Part shown: one piece after another, positions 5,030-5,038 of the stretch | Layout: each line of letters opens with the position of its first letter | How positions within the stretch are numbered: position 1 is the first letter of the stretch | Assembly (NCBI GenBank): GCA_022574315.1 | Contig: JACZSH010000102.1 | Location: forward strand, 1 to 5,038 | Reading direction: 5' to 3' | DNA length: 5,038 nt | Source of the DNA: Chloroflexota bacterium | GTDB lineage: Bacteria; Chloroflexota; Dehalococcoidia; Dehalococcoidales; RBG-16-60-22 | Made by a program: the position numbers and the translations under genes | Notes under the pieces: model-generated | What the model was told of the DNA's origin: nothing | The model's database searches: none | The model's input: only the letters and a program-made list of their open reading frames with translations

Positions 5030-5038
5030 TACCAGATT

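Overview
The window looks like chromosomal DNA from an anaerobic bacterium, most likely a Dehalococcoidia-type member of the Chloroflexota. That placement is an inference from three things: the ferredoxin family on the minus strand; a dispersed palindromic repeat whose arms begin TGTCATTGCGAGGAGCGC, of a type I associate with such genomes; and signal-peptide-bearing TIG-domain proteins that carry a C-terminal membrane anchor but neither a lipobox nor an LPXTG motif. No marker gene settles the taxonomy.

Layout: (1) Positions 1-470, minus strand: a small ferredoxin with two [4Fe-4S] motifs. It ends in a TAA that is followed at once, in the same frame, by GTG and an open frame running off the window. 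That frame appears to encode the next part of the same protein family, so the gene is either split or interrupted by a nonsense codon. (2) Positions 471-1003: a non-coding divergent region. It holds the ferredoxin leader and its extended -10 promoter, a CCCTCTC-type hairpin (772-799), and a roughly 150-bp MITE/REP-like element (831-983) with a duplicated left arm. (3) Positions 1004-4952, plus strand: one apparent transcription unit. A perfect-consensus sigma70-type promoter (TTGACA-17-TATAAT) with a perfect 8-bp palindrome at its start site drives a 69-residue excisionase/MerR-like DNA-binding protein. Two paralogous surface proteins of 612 and 564 residues follow. Each has a signal peptide, four TIG/IPT-like Ig domains, one or two fibronectin-III-like domains, one transmembrane helix and a GRRTAYY tail. 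A strong rho-independent terminator closes the unit. (4) Positions 4979-5038: a second consensus promoter (TTGACA-16-TATAAT) pointing out of the window.

The most coherent reading is a small regulated cell-surface module: an autoregulated HTH switch followed by two membrane-anchored, outward-facing Ig-like stalk or adhesin-like proteins. The proteins' ligand and role cannot be read from the sequence, and the regulatory link rests on gene order and the operator-like palindrome only.
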